DNA of 64,000 bases from Solibacter sp039934035. Its GTDB lineage: Bacteria > Acidobacteriota > Terriglobia > Bryobacterales > Bryobacteraceae. The position numbers and the translations under genes are program-made. Location: positions 46,175 through 110,174 of the forward strand of contig JBDTMZ010000125.1 of the NCBI GenBank assembly GCA_039934035.1, written 5' to 3'. Under the pieces are notes generated by a model. That model was given only the letters and a program-made list of their open reading frames with translations. It had not been told where the DNA came from and made no database searches. Shown here one piece after another: positions 8,575 through 18,598 of the stretch (position 1 is its first letter; every line of letters begins with the position of its first letter).

Positions 8575-9045
8575 ATGAAACTATTTTTTGCGATTTTGAT
8601 TCCGGTACTGGCCGCGAGCGCGGCCGATGGGCAGGCGGCGAAGAGTACGGCGCCCACCACCAAGTCCTCTACAGCGAAGAGCTCTGCCAAGCCGGCGAAA
8701 GCTACCGACGCCTCCAAACCCATGGCGATTCCAGCGGACGCGGTACAGGACGCGACGGGCGATTTTCACCACACCGATGCCCAGGGCAACAAGTGGCTCT
8801 ACCGCAAGACTCCGTTCGGTGTGACGCGGCTGGAAGATGCTCCGCAACCCGTGGCCACCCAGGGTCGGCCCTCGACGGCGGGTGGCGCGGGCATCCTGGC
8901 GTTTGACGAAGGCGACAAGGTGCGTTTCGAAAAGCAGGGCCCGTTCGGTCTGTGGAAGTGGGAGAAGAAGAAGACCGAACTGGACGAAGGCGAGAAGGCT
9001 GCCCTGCAGGCTTCGAAATCGAATCGTCAGAACACTTCGAAATAG
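8575..9045 (+). CDS. Small secreted protein of unknown function in the secretion operon
   Basis: 156 residues with a Sec-type signal peptide (KLFFAILIPVLAASAADGQA), an Ala/Lys/Ser-rich low-complexity stretch (residues 22-45), then a small domain with FHHTDAQGNKWLYRKTPFGV and KVRFEKQGPFGLWKWEKKKTEL. The ATG is preceded by AAAGAGAG at suitable spacing. I do not recognise a family. Its place directly before the secretin suggests a pilotin-like or secretin-accessory role, but there is no lipobox, so that is only positional inference. Confidence 0.75.
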   Translation: MKLFFAILIPVLAASAADGQAAKSTAPTTKSSTAKSSAKPAKATDASKPMAIPADAVQDATGDFHHTDAQGNKWLYRKTPFGVTRLEDAPQPVATQGRPSTAGGAGILAFDEGDKVRFEKQGPFGLWKWEKKKTELDEGEKAALQASKSNRQNTSK

Positions 9046-9057
9046 GAATCACTCAGG

Positions 9058-11364
9058 ATGAGCATGCGCCAGACGTTCTTTCTCCGCTTGACCTTGACCG
9101 CTTTAGCGGCGAATATGATGCTGCACGCGCAGGTGGCGCCCTCGCGCGTCATTGAGCCTTCCGCGGAACCGCTGCCGCAACAACCGCCCAAGCCTGCCAC
9201 GCCGCCGGCGGGTCAACCGGGACAGCCCGCGCCTGCGACGCAGCCTCAGACGGCTCCCGCCGCGGACGCGCCGCGGCTGACGGATAGCGGGGCGTTCGTG
9301 ATGCCCAACGCGTCGTTGACGGAGATGATTGACCTGCTGGCGAAGCGGCTGAAGATCAACTACATCCTGGATCCCGCTGTGCGCGGTACGGTTTCGATCT
9401 TCACCTATGGCGAAGTCAAGCCGGTGGATTACATGCCGCTACTGGAAACCATTCTGCGCGTGAACGGCGCGGCCATGGTCAAGGTGGGCGACCTGTACCG
9501 AATCGTGCCGGTGGCGCGCATCAACCAACTGCCCCTCTCCCCGATGGTCAATGCGGACCCCAAGACTCTGCCCGACGACGAACGGATGATCATGAACCTG
9601 ATCTTCCTGAAATATGCGACGGCCACCGAAATTCAGAACCTGGTCAAGCCGTTTCTGGGCGAGGGCGCGTATATGAGCGTGTACGAGCCCGCCAACCTGT
9701 TGCTGATCGAAGACAACGCGCGCAGCATGAGGCGCACGATGGACCTGGTCGCCCTGTTCGACAGCGATCAGTTCGCGGGGCAGCGCGTCCGCTTGTTCGA
9801 AGTAGAAAACAGCCGGCCCAGCGAGTTGCAACACGAGTTGGACCAGGTTTTCAAGGCCTACTCGCTCTCCGAGAAGGGGTCTGGCGCGGTGAAATTCATT
9901 CCGGTGGACCGCATCAATACCATCATCGCGGTGGCGCCGAATCCGGGAATTTTCGACCAGGTGGAAACCTGGATCGGGAAACTGGACATTGCCGTGAAGT
10001 CGTCGGCAGGCTCCATCAATAGCTACGTATACCGCTTGAAGTATGCGCGGGCGGATACCGTGGCAATGGCGATTATGGCGCTGTACAGCGGCAATCCGTA
10101 CGCGATGTTGCAGATGAGCGCGATGGTGCAGGCCGGCAACAACATGACGATGAACGGCGGCGCCGGCTTCCCGGGAGCGGTTGGCGGGATGGGTGGCGGC
10201 TACGGCGGCATGGGCGGCGGTTACGGTGGCATGGGCGGCGGCTATGGCGGTATGGGCGGCGGCTACGGCATGGGAGGTGGCGGCTACGGGGGTATGGGCG
10301 GCGGCTACGCGATGGGAGGGTACGCGCAGCCCATGCAGACGGCTTCGCCGCTTCAGGCGGGAATCACCGGCGCGCCGGGCGCTGTGACACCGAGCACCGT
10401 CGGCCAGACCGGAGAGTACCTCGGCATGCCGGGGGCGGCGGGCGGAGTCGCGGGTCCGCGGATGCCTCACGTCATTCCCAATCCCTTCGACAATACTATT
10501 TTGATTCAGGGCACGCCGCAGGAATACCAACAGATTTTGAATCTGCTGCGGCAGTTGGACGTTGCGCCCCGGCAGGTGCTGATCGACGCCAGGATTTACG
10601 AAGTGGATTTGAAGGGCGCGTTCGCCATGGGAGTCTCCGCCTACCTCGAAAAGAAGGACTCTGGCGAAGGCGGCGCCGCGGCGCGCGTGCTGAAGGCCGC
10701 GTCGAGTTCCGCGGGCGTGGCTCTGACGACGGGCGCTCTGGTATTGCGCAGTCATGAATTGCTGGCGGCGATGACGGCATCGGAGACCAAGTCATATACG
10801 CGCGTGATTTCGGCGCCGAGCATCATCGCCACGGATAGTATTGCGGCGTCGATGAATGTGGGCGATGACGTGCCCGTGCTGACGTCGCAGGCCGTCGGCG
10901 GGGTGCAGCAGGGCGGCAATTCGCTGTTCACGAATACGGTGCAGAATCGCAGTTCCGGCGTGACGTTGAGCATCCTGGCGCGCGTGAATTCCAGCGGCAT
11001 CGTGACCATGGTCATCAATCAGAATGTGAGTTCGCCACAACCGGCGTCGTCGTCGAGCAGCATTCAATCGCCATCCTTCCAGAACCGGTCGTTTTCGACG
11101 CAGATTACCGTTCAGGACGGAGATACGGTGGCCATCGGCGGGATTATTCAGGAAAGCAACCTGCAAAGTTCGGCCGGCGTGCCGTTCCTGCACAGACTGC
11201 CGGGATTCGGCGCGCTATTCGGGGCGCAAAACACTTCCAAGACCCGCACCGAACTGGTGGTCTTCCTCACGCCGCGCGTCATCTACGACACCAACCAGAT
11301 CTCCGATGCCACGGACGAGATCCGCAGCGGCATGAAGCGGCTTAACAGGATGATCAAAGACTAG
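9058..11364 (+). CDS. gspD: Type II secretion secretin GspD
   Basis: Outer-membrane gate of the secretion system. The 768-residue protein has a signal peptide (LTLTALAANMMLHAQ), a Pro-rich stretch, an N0 domain (FVMPNASLTEMIDLLAKRLKINY), repeated N domains (MNLIFLKYATATEIQNLVKPFLG; RVRLFEVENSRPSELQHELDQV; YVYRLKYARADTVAMAI) and a C-terminal secretin domain (VLIDARIYEVDL, TSQAVGG, ITVQDGDTVAIGGIIQE, ELVVFLTPRVI). Between N domains, residues about 375-425 form a Gly/Met/Tyr-rich insert with repeated GGMGGGY units. Its last residues (EIRSGMKRLNRMIKD) are duplicated in the downstream DNA. Confidence 0.94.
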   Translation: MSMRQTFFLRLTLTALAANMMLHAQVAPSRVIEPSAEPLPQQPPKPATPPAGQPGQPAPATQPQTAPAADAPRLTDSGAFVMPNASLTEMIDLLAKRLKINYILDPAVRGTVSIFTYGEVKPVDYMPLLETILRVNGAAMVKVGDLYRIVPVARINQLPLSPMVNADPKTLPDDERMIMNLIFLKYATATEIQNLVKPFLGEGAYMSVYEPANLLLIEDNARSMRRTMDLVALFDSDQFAGQRVRLFEVENSRPSELQHELDQVFKAYSLSEKGSGAVKFIPVDRINTIIAVAPNPGIFDQVETWIGKLDIAVKSSAGSINSYVYRLKYARADTVAMAIMALYSGNPYAMLQMSAMVQAGNNMTMNGGAGFPGAVGGMGGGYGGMGGGYGGMGGGYGGMGGGYGMGGGGYGGMGGGYAMGGYAQPMQTASPLQAGITGAPGAVTPSTVGQTGEYLGMPGAAGGVAGPRMPHVIPNPFDNTILIQGTPQEYQQILNLLRQLDVAPRQVLIDARIYEVDLKGAFAMGVSAYLEKKDSGEGGAAARVLKAASSSAGVALTTGALVLRSHELLAAMTASETKSYTRVISAPSIIATDSIAASMNVGDDVPVLTSQAVGGVQQGGNSLFTNTVQNRSSGVTLSILARVNSSGIVTMVINQNVSSPQPASSSSSIQSPSFQNRSFSTQITVQDGDTVAIGGIIQESNLQSSAGVPFLHRLPGFGALFGAQNTSKTRTELVVFLTPRVIYDTNQISDATDEIRSGMKRLNRMIKD

Positions 11365-11470
11365 TAGCCCGATTCATCCGGCGTCGCCATCACCGGCGCG
11401 ACCGGCGAAATCCGCCGGCATGAGAACCTTAACAAGCTGATCGAAGACCACTGGCTCGACTCATCCGGCG
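11318..11470 (+). repeat. Degenerate tandem duplication of the gspD 3' end
   Basis: The last codons of gspD and the following bases (11318-11382, GAGATCCGCAGCGGC... to ...GATTCATCCGGCG) recur imperfectly at 11407-11470 (GAAATCCGCCGGC... to ...GACTCATCCGGCG). Translated, copy 1 is EIRSGMKRLNRMIKD and copy 2 is EIRRHENLNKLIEDHW. The words ATCACCGGCGCGACCGG also occur twice, at 11388-11404 and at 11513-11529. The second occurrence encodes the ITGATG nucleotide-binding loop of the next gene. The pattern suggests an old local tandem duplication that included the start of the epimerase gene. Confidence 0.7.
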
Positions 11471-11498
11471 GCGCCAGGTTTCGCGTAGTGTCCTTCAG

Positions 11499-12146
11499 AT
11501 GGCAAAGGTATTCATCACCGGCGCGACCGGTTTCATGGGCCGGCGCCTGGCGGCCGAACTGACGGTGCGCGGGCACGCGGTGCGGGGACTGGCCCGGCCC
11601 GGCAGCGAGAACAGAATCGCATCAGGCTGCGAGGTGGCGACGGGCGATCCGCTGAACGCGTCCACGTACCTGGCTTCGTTGAACGGGTGCGACACGCTGG
11701 TTCAACTGGTGGGAGTCGCGCACCCGAGTCCGGCGAAGAAAGCGCAGTTCCGCAGCATCGATCTGGCCTCGGCGTTGGAAGCGGTGCGCGCGGCGCAAGA
11801 CGCGGGCGTCCGGCACTTCGTATATGTCAGCGTGGCGCATCCCGCGCCCATCATGAAGGACTACATTGCGGCGCGCACGGAGGCGGAGGCGGCAATCCGC
11901 GCGTCGGGCTTGCACGCCAGCATCCTGCGGCCCTGGTATGTGTTGGGCCCGGGACGCCGCTGGCCGCTGGCGCTCGTGCCCATGTACTGGCTGCTGGAAG
12001 CGCTGCCGGCAACGCGGGACAGCGCGCGGCGGCTCGGTCTGGTCAGCGCCGCGCAGATGGTGGCAAGCCTGGTGCGGGCGGTCGAGAATCCGGCGGAGGG
12101 CGTGCGGGTGTGGGAAGCGCCGGCAATTCGACAGAGCGGGGGATAG
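11499..12146 (+). CDS. NAD(P)-binding epimerase/NmrA-like protein
   Basis: 215-residue Rossmann-fold protein of the atypical short-chain dehydrogenase class. The N-terminal loop VFITGATGFMGRRLAAEL has the GxxGxxG pattern for NAD(P). Further family signs are LNGCDTLVQLVGVAHPSPAKKAQF, VRHFVYVSVAHPAP and SILRPWYVLGPGRRWP. The YxxxK catalytic pair is not clear (YIAARTEAEAA replaces it), as in NmrA- or complex-I-assembly-like members that bind rather than oxidise. It is shorter than sugar epimerases (about 300). It is transcribed after gspD but is not obviously related to secretion. Confidence 0.82.
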   Translation: MAKVFITGATGFMGRRLAAELTVRGHAVRGLARPGSENRIASGCEVATGDPLNASTYLASLNGCDTLVQLVGVAHPSPAKKAQFRSIDLASALEAVRAAQDAGVRHFVYVSVAHPAPIMKDYIAARTEAEAAIRASGLHASILRPWYVLGPGRRWPLALVPMYWLLEALPATRDSARRLGLVSAAQMVASLVRAVENPAEGVRVWEAPAIRQSGG

Positions 12147-12260
12147 GGTCGCTGCCCCGCAGAAACGGTCGGTGCCCCGCGGGGCGCGTGGCCGGCACGA
12201 GACTCCTGCTTTGCCTAATTAATCGACACCAATTATACAATCCGATGACGCCGGAGGCGG

Positions 12261-12330
12261 GACTGAAAGCTGAAAGCTGATCGCTGAAAGCTAACTAACC
12301 ACTAACCACTGACAACTGACGACTGACCAC
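12261..12330. repeat. Short tandem low-complexity repeats before ligA 3' end
   Basis: The 189-base gap between the epimerase and ligA ends in two runs of short direct repeats: GCTGAAAGCTGAAAGCTGA (12263-12281) with a further CGCTGAAAGCT, then ACTAACCACTAACCACTGAC with ACAACTGACGACTGACCACT. Both are degenerate multiples of 7-8 base words. No gene or hairpin with a U-tract is visible. Such CTGAAAGCTGAAAGC and ACTAACCACTGAC strings look like replication-slippage or dispersed intergenic repeats. Confidence 0.55.
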
Positions 12331-12335
12331 TCCCC

Positions 12336-14321
12336 CTACTGCATAAGCAGTTCGCGGAGTTCTTCTTCCGTGATGATCGGGATGCCGAGTTCCTTGGCCT
12401 TCGTCAGTTTGCTGCCGGCGTCCTCACCCGCCAGCAGGAAGCTGGTCTTCTTGCTGACCGCGTTGCTGACTTTGCCGCCGGCCTCCTCAATGAACACACG
12501 CGCTTCGTCGCGCGTCAAGGTGGGCAGCGTGCCGGTGATCACTAGAATCCTGCCCTGTAGCGGGCCGCCTTTGGGGCGGGTAGAGGCGTAAGTAAACTGG
12601 AGCCCGGCCTTGCGAAGGCGGTCTACCAGTTCGCGATTCTTGGGCTCGCTGAAATACTGCACCACCGCTTCTGCAACCTTGGGGCCAACTTCTTCCGCCA
12701 GTTGAAGGTCCTGCACGGAGGCCTGCTCGATGGCGTTCATGCTGCCGAACGCTTCGGCAAGAAACACCGCGGTGCGTTCACCGACGAAACGGATGCCGAG
12801 GGCCGTGAGCACGCGGGGCAGCGCGCTGGCGCGTGAACGATCGATATTGCGGATCACTTTGCCGGCACTCTTGACGCCCATACGATCGAGATTCATGAGG
12901 TCTTCGATCTTGAGATCGTAGAGGTCCGCGACGTTGGCAACGCGGCCGCTATCCACCAGTTGATCGACCAGCGCTTCGCCCATGCCGTCGATATTCATGA
13001 CGCCTCGCGAAGCGAAGTGGAGCAGCGTCTCTTTGAGGCGTGCCGGGCAGTTGGAATTGATGCAGCGGGTGGCCGCTTCGCCTTCTTCACGGACCACTTT
13101 GCCGCCGCAGATGGGGCAGGCGGCGGGCATGCGGAAAAGCCGGCGGTACGAGCCTTGCGAGGAGACGCGCACCACTTTCGGGATCACGTCGCCGGAGCGC
13201 TCGACCACCACTTCATCGTCGATCTGCAGGCCGAGGCGTTCGATTTCATCCTCGTTGTGGAGCGTGGCGCGCGACACCGTGACGCCGCTGACTTCCACCG
13301 GTTTCAAAACGGCAACCGGCGTAAGCGCTCCGGTGCGTCCCACCTGGATGATGATGTCCTCCACGCAGGTGGTGGCCTGGCGCGCGGGATATTTATAGGC
13401 GATGGCCCAGCGGGGCGCTTTCGCCGTGAAGCCGAGCAAACGCTGCTGGTCCACCGAATCGATTTTCACGACGACGCCGTCGATTTCGTAGGGCAGCGAG
13501 TCGCGTTTATCCTCCCACGAATTGCAGGTTTCCACCACTTCGTCGATGCTCTGGCAGATTTTGCTGTGCGGGTTGACCTTGAAACCGAAAGCACGCAATT
13601 CCTCGAGTGACCGCCAGTGGCTGTCGAACAGCGGCTTGCCCTCGGAGAGCAGGAAGTAGCTGTGGTATTCGAGGCGGCGTTCGGCCGTGAGTTGCGGTTC
13701 CAGCAGGCGGAGCGATCCGGCCGCGGCATTGCGTGGGTTGGCAAAGCGGGACAACCCCTTCTCCTCGCGGGCGGCATTGAGCCGCTCGAACGCCTTGCGG
13801 TTCATGACGGTCTCGCCGCGCACCTCGAATTCCTTGAGTTTGGTTTTGACCGTAAGCGGGACGGAGCGTATCGTGCGGGCGTTTTCCGTGACGTCTTCGC
13901 CGATGGTGCCGTCGCCGCGCGTCACCGCCTGCGTGAAGCGGCCACTGCGATAGTGCACGGCCATGGAGAGTCCGTCGAGCTTGAGCTCCGTGACATAGCG
14001 ATAAGCGGCGCCGCCGAGAAGATCGCGGACGCGGCGATCGAAATCGCGGAGCTCCGCCTCGTTGAGCGCGTTGTCGAGGCTGAGCAGCGGAGTGCTATGG
14101 GGGACTTTGACGAAGCCCTCGCGCGGCTTGCCGCCGACCCGCTGCGTGGGAGAGTCGGCAGTGAGCAGGTCCGGCTGCGCGGTCTCGATGGCTTGCAGGC
14201 GACGCATCAGTGCGTCGTATTCGGCGTCGGCGATCTCCGGCGAGTCGAGCACGTAGTATTGATACTCGTGATGGCGCAGCTGTTCGCGGAGTTGCTCGAT
14301 TTCGAGTGCGGGATCTTTCAT
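12336..14321 (-). CDS. ligA: NAD-dependent DNA ligase LigA
   Basis: Seals nicks in DNA during replication and repair, using NAD as adenylate donor. The 661-residue length is typical. The adenylation motif KLDG is at residues 114-117. Further signs are RGETVMNRKAFE, the NPRNAAAGSLR motif, YEIDGVVVKID, the OB domain (QVGRTGALTPVAVLKPVEVSGVTVSRATLHN), a four-cysteine zinc finger (CPICGG... CINSNCPARL), helix-hairpin-helix repeats and a C-terminal BRCT domain (LQGRILVITGTLPTLTRDEARVFIE). The start at 14321 is divergent from the following lipid-kinase-like gene, separated by 43 bases. Confidence 0.97.
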   Translation of the reverse strand: MKDPALEIEQLREQLRHHEYQYYVLDSPEIADAEYDALMRRLQAIETAQPDLLTADSPTQRVGGKPREGFVKVPHSTPLLSLDNALNEAELRDFDRRVRDLLGGAAYRYVTELKLDGLSMAVHYRSGRFTQAVTRGDGTIGEDVTENARTIRSVPLTVKTKLKEFEVRGETVMNRKAFERLNAAREEKGLSRFANPRNAAAGSLRLLEPQLTAERRLEYHSYFLLSEGKPLFDSHWRSLEELRAFGFKVNPHSKICQSIDEVVETCNSWEDKRDSLPYEIDGVVVKIDSVDQQRLLGFTAKAPRWAIAYKYPARQATTCVEDIIIQVGRTGALTPVAVLKPVEVSGVTVSRATLHNEDEIERLGLQIDDEVVVERSGDVIPKVVRVSSQGSYRRLFRMPAACPICGGKVVREEGEAATRCINSNCPARLKETLLHFASRGVMNIDGMGEALVDQLVDSGRVANVADLYDLKIEDLMNLDRMGVKSAGKVIRNIDRSRASALPRVLTALGIRFVGERTAVFLAEAFGSMNAIEQASVQDLQLAEEVGPKVAEAVVQYFSEPKNRELVDRLRKAGLQFTYASTRPKGGPLQGRILVITGTLPTLTRDEARVFIEEAGGKVSNAVSKKTSFLLAGEDAGSKLTKAKELGIPIITEEELRELLMQ

Positions 14322-14364
14322 TTGCCTCTCATCTATAATTTAACGAGGAACCGGAGCGCACACC

Positions 14365-15315
14365 ATTACAACCTACAGGAACACTGTACTGATCTTCAAC
14401 CCCCGTGCGGGTAAGGTCATACGCAGCGGAGGCGCGCTGATTCGCCGCGCGACCGAAATTCTCCAGCAGGAAGGGCACAACCTGACGGTTGCGCCCACCA
14501 CCGGACCGAACACGGCGGGCGCCCTGGCGCGGGCCCACGCGCAGAGCGGCGCGGATCTGATCGTGGTGGCGGGCGGCGACGGCACCATCAACGAAGCGGC
14601 CGAAGGCATGCTGGGCTTGCGCGTGCCGCTGGCCGTATTGCCGGCGGGTACGGCCAACGTGTTGGCTACCGAGATGAAACTCGGACGGAATCTGGAAGAC
14701 GTGGCACGGAACCTGGGCGCCCTGCGCGAGAAGCGGATTTCGGTGGGCCACGTGGCGTGCGAAGGCGGCCGTGTATCGCGCCACTTCCTGTTGATGGCGG
14801 GCGTCGGCCTGGATGCGCACGTGGTCTACAAAGTGAATGCGGCGCTGAAAGCCAAAACCGGGAAGTTCGCGTACTGGGTGGCGGGTTGGAGCCTGCTGGG
14901 CAAGCGGCTGGCCGAGTTCGACGTGCAGATCGACGGGCACACGCGAAAATGTTCTTTTGCGCTCTTGAGCAAGGTCCGCAATTACGGCGGAGATTTCGAA
15001 ATCGCACGTAGCGTGACGCTGCTGCAAGACCACTTCGAAGTGATCCTGTTCGAGGGCGGGGCGGCGTCGAACTACGTGAAGTATTTCGCGGGCATGGCAC
15101 TGAATCGCCTGCCGGGAATGCGCGGTGTGACGGTGCTGCGCGCGGATCGCGTCACCATCGCCGAAGCCCGCGGCATGCGCACGCACGTGCAGGTGGACGG
15201 GGAATTGGGCGGCCGGTTGCCGGCGGAATTCCGGATCGTGCCGGATGCGCTGACGCTGCTGGTACCGGAGGGGTACGGGGAAGTAGGAACTGGCGCACGC
15301 CCTCCGGGCTTGTAG
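14365..15315 (+). CDS. Diacylglycerol kinase family protein (YegS/BmrU type), apparent ATT start
   Basis: Lipid-kinase family protein. The conserved frame includes NTVLIFNPRAGKV, VVAGGDGTINEAAEGM (the GGDGT nucleotide-binding motif), LPAGTANVLATEM and a C-terminal VQVDGELGG. These place the N-terminus well before the first in-frame ATG (14563), which would remove the start of the fold and the GGDGT-containing strand. The frame is open only back to a TAA at 14341, and between there is no ATG, GTG or TTG. An ATT at 14365 is preceded by GGAG (14353-14356) at 8-base spacing and gives MTTYRNTVLIFNPRAG. Total length 316 residues fits the family. CTG at 14389 or a sequencing error are alternatives. 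Confidence 0.82.
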   Translation: MTTYRNTVLIFNPRAGKVIRSGGALIRRATEILQQEGHNLTVAPTTGPNTAGALARAHAQSGADLIVVAGGDGTINEAAEGMLGLRVPLAVLPAGTANVLATEMKLGRNLEDVARNLGALREKRISVGHVACEGGRVSRHFLLMAGVGLDAHVVYKVNAALKAKTGKFAYWVAGWSLLGKRLAEFDVQIDGHTRKCSFALLSKVRNYGGDFEIARSVTLLQDHFEVILFEGGAASNYVKYFAGMALNRLPGMRGVTVLRADRVTIAEARGMRTHVQVDGELGGRLPAEFRIVPDALTLLVPEGYGEVGTGARPPGL

Positions 15316-15322
15316 ATTAAAC

Positions 15323-16930
<1,608 letters not shown>

Positions 16931-16954
16931 TGAGGGCTCTCGTTTCGTTATTTG

Positions 16955-16984
16955 AAATGGACAGGCCGGGAGGCCTGTCCATTT
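16955..16984 (-). terminator. Perfect 13-bp hairpin between ilvC and cimA
   Basis: AAATGGACAGGCC (16955-16967) and GGCCTGTCCATTT (16972-16984) pair perfectly around a 4-base loop. On the - strand it follows the ilvC stop by about 11 bases and is followed by a weak AT-rich stretch (ATTTCAAATAACG), so it may be a partial terminator or processing signal inside the operon. Its core GGACAGGCC-N4-GGCCTGTC recurs at 48902-48922 after another gene. Confidence 0.6.
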
Positions 16985-16995
16985 CCTGAGGCCTG

Positions 16996-18015
16996 TTACG
17001 CTACAGGCACTCCCACTTCCTTCTTCTTCTTGAGGAAGGGCATCATCTCGCGCAGGCCCTTGCCGACCGTTTCGATCTGGTCGGTCTGGGCGGCTTCGCG
17101 CATGGCCAGGAACTTGTGGCGCCCGGATTTGTTCTCGGCGATCCACTGGCGGGCAAATTCGCCCGACTGGATTTCGGCAAGGATCTTCCTCATTTCGGCG
17201 CGCGTGGCTTCGGTTACGATGCGCGGTCCGCGGGTGTAGTCGCCATACTCGGCGGTATCGCTGACGCTGTAGCGCATGTAGCTCAAGCCGCCTTCCTGAA
17301 TCAGGTCGACGATCAGCTTGAGTTCGTGGAGACACTCGAAGTAGGCGATTTCGGGAGCATAGCCGGCTTCGACCAGCGTCTGGAAACCGGCGCGGATCAA
17401 CTCGGCGGCGCCGCCGCAGAGCACGGCCTGTTCGCCGAAGAGATCGCTCTCGGTTTCTTCCCTGAAATTGGTGTCGAGCACACCGGCCTTGAGACAGCCT
17501 AGCGCGAGAGCATACGCCAGCGCGCGCTCCATGGCTTCGCCCGTGGCGTTTTGGTGAACCGCGACCAGGGCCGGCACGCCGGCGCCTTCGGTGTACAGTT
17601 CGCGGACGCGGTGGCCCGGGGCCTTGGGTGCGCACATGCTCACATCGATGTCGGCGGGAGGAGTGATGGCGCCGAAGTGGATGTTGAAGCCATGAGCGAA
17701 CATGAGCGTCTTGCCGGCAGTCATGTGAGGAGCCAGCTCGTTGTTATAGAGGTCGGCCTGGATATGATCGGGCACCAGCATCATGACGACATTCGCGGCC
17801 TTGGCGGCGTCTGCCGGAGAGAGCACCTTGAGTCCGGCGGCTTCCGCCTTGGCTACGCTCTTGCTGCCGGCAGGGAGGCCGACCACCACATCCACGCCGG
17901 AATCGCGCAGATTCAGGGCATGAGCGTGGCCTTGGCTGCCGTAGCCAATGATGGCAACGGTACGGCCGGCGAGGTAATCGAGGTTTCCGTCTTTTTCGTA
18001 ATAGCGGTTAGGCAT
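16996..18015 (-). CDS. ilvC: Ketol-acid reductoisomerase IlvC
   Basis: Second common step of valine and isoleucine synthesis: NADPH- and Mg-dependent isomeroreduction of acetolactate or acetohydroxybutyrate. The start MPNRYYEKDGNLDYL at 18015 is chosen; the frame upstream to 18102 is a shadow of ilvH. The 339-residue protein is the short class I form. The dinucleotide motif GYGSQGHAHALNL, the DVVVGLPAGSKS loop, and the catalytic region (AQTDQIE at the C-terminus; LFGEQAVLCGG; FECLHELKLIVDLIQEGG; YGDYTRGPRI) are all present. The gene follows ilvH by 13 bases. Confidence 0.96.
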   Translation of the reverse strand: MPNRYYEKDGNLDYLAGRTVAIIGYGSQGHAHALNLRDSGVDVVVGLPAGSKSVAKAEAAGLKVLSPADAAKAANVVMMLVPDHIQADLYNNELAPHMTAGKTLMFAHGFNIHFGAITPPADIDVSMCAPKAPGHRVRELYTEGAGVPALVAVHQNATGEAMERALAYALALGCLKAGVLDTNFREETESDLFGEQAVLCGGAAELIRAGFQTLVEAGYAPEIAYFECLHELKLIVDLIQEGGLSYMRYSVSDTAEYGDYTRGPRIVTEATRAEMRKILAEIQSGEFARQWIAENKSGRHKFLAMREAAQTDQIETVGKGLREMMPFLKKKKEVGVPVA

Positions 18016-18028
18016 TGAAGCTCCAAAG

Positions 18029-18562
18029 TTATTTTTGAACGGGCACCGCGCCCACGGTAGGAACCGGGGGTTGGAGGCGCAGCTTTTTGGAATCCAGGGC
18101 AATGGCGAGAGCGCCGCTGCGCGTGACGTCGACTTCGCCGTAAGCGCTCATGACGTCCACAAATTCGCCCAGTTTTTCAGGGTCCCCCGTGACCTCGATG
18201 GCGAAGCCTTCGGTGCCCGAATCCACCACGCGTCCGCCGAAGATCTCGGCTTCCTTGAGCACGGCGGTACGGCTTTCCTGCGCCGTGCGGATGCGCAGGA
18301 GAATGAGTTCCCGGATTACGGAAGGGCCTTCCGTGAGATCGTTGGCCTGCAGCACGTTGATCAGCTTGTTCATCTGCTTGATGACCTGGGCGCGCTGTAG
18401 CGAATCGACATCGACCACGATGGTCATGCGGGAGAGTTCGGGGTCCAGCGTGCGAGCGACGGTCAGGCTCTCAATATTGTAGCCGCGCTGGGTGAGCAGG
18501 CCGGTCACGCGCATCAGCGCCCCGGGCTTGTTTTCGAGCATTACTGAGATGATCTGCAGCAT
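18029..18562 (-). CDS. ilvH: Acetolactate synthase small subunit IlvH
   Basis: Regulatory subunit of acetohydroxyacid synthase, which confers feedback control by valine. It is 177 residues. An N-terminal ACT domain is clear (ISVMLENKPGALMRVTGLLTQRGYNIESLTVART), followed by the C-terminal ALS-SS domain (RTAVLKEAEIFGGRVVDSGTEGFAIEVTGDPEKLGEFVDVM). Length and order after ilvB are standard. The gap to ilvB is 36 bases and to ilvC 13 bases, so the three are one transcript. Confidence 0.95.
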   Translation of the reverse strand: MLQIISVMLENKPGALMRVTGLLTQRGYNIESLTVARTLDPELSRMTIVVDVDSLQRAQVIKQMNKLINVLQANDLTEGPSVIRELILLRIRTAQESRTAVLKEAEIFGGRVVDSGTEGFAIEVTGDPEKLGEFVDVMSAYGEVDVTRSGALAIALDSKKLRLQPPVPTVGAVPVQK

Positions 18563-18598
18563 ATCAATTCCTTATATTTGCGAGGCGCCTGTCCGCCG

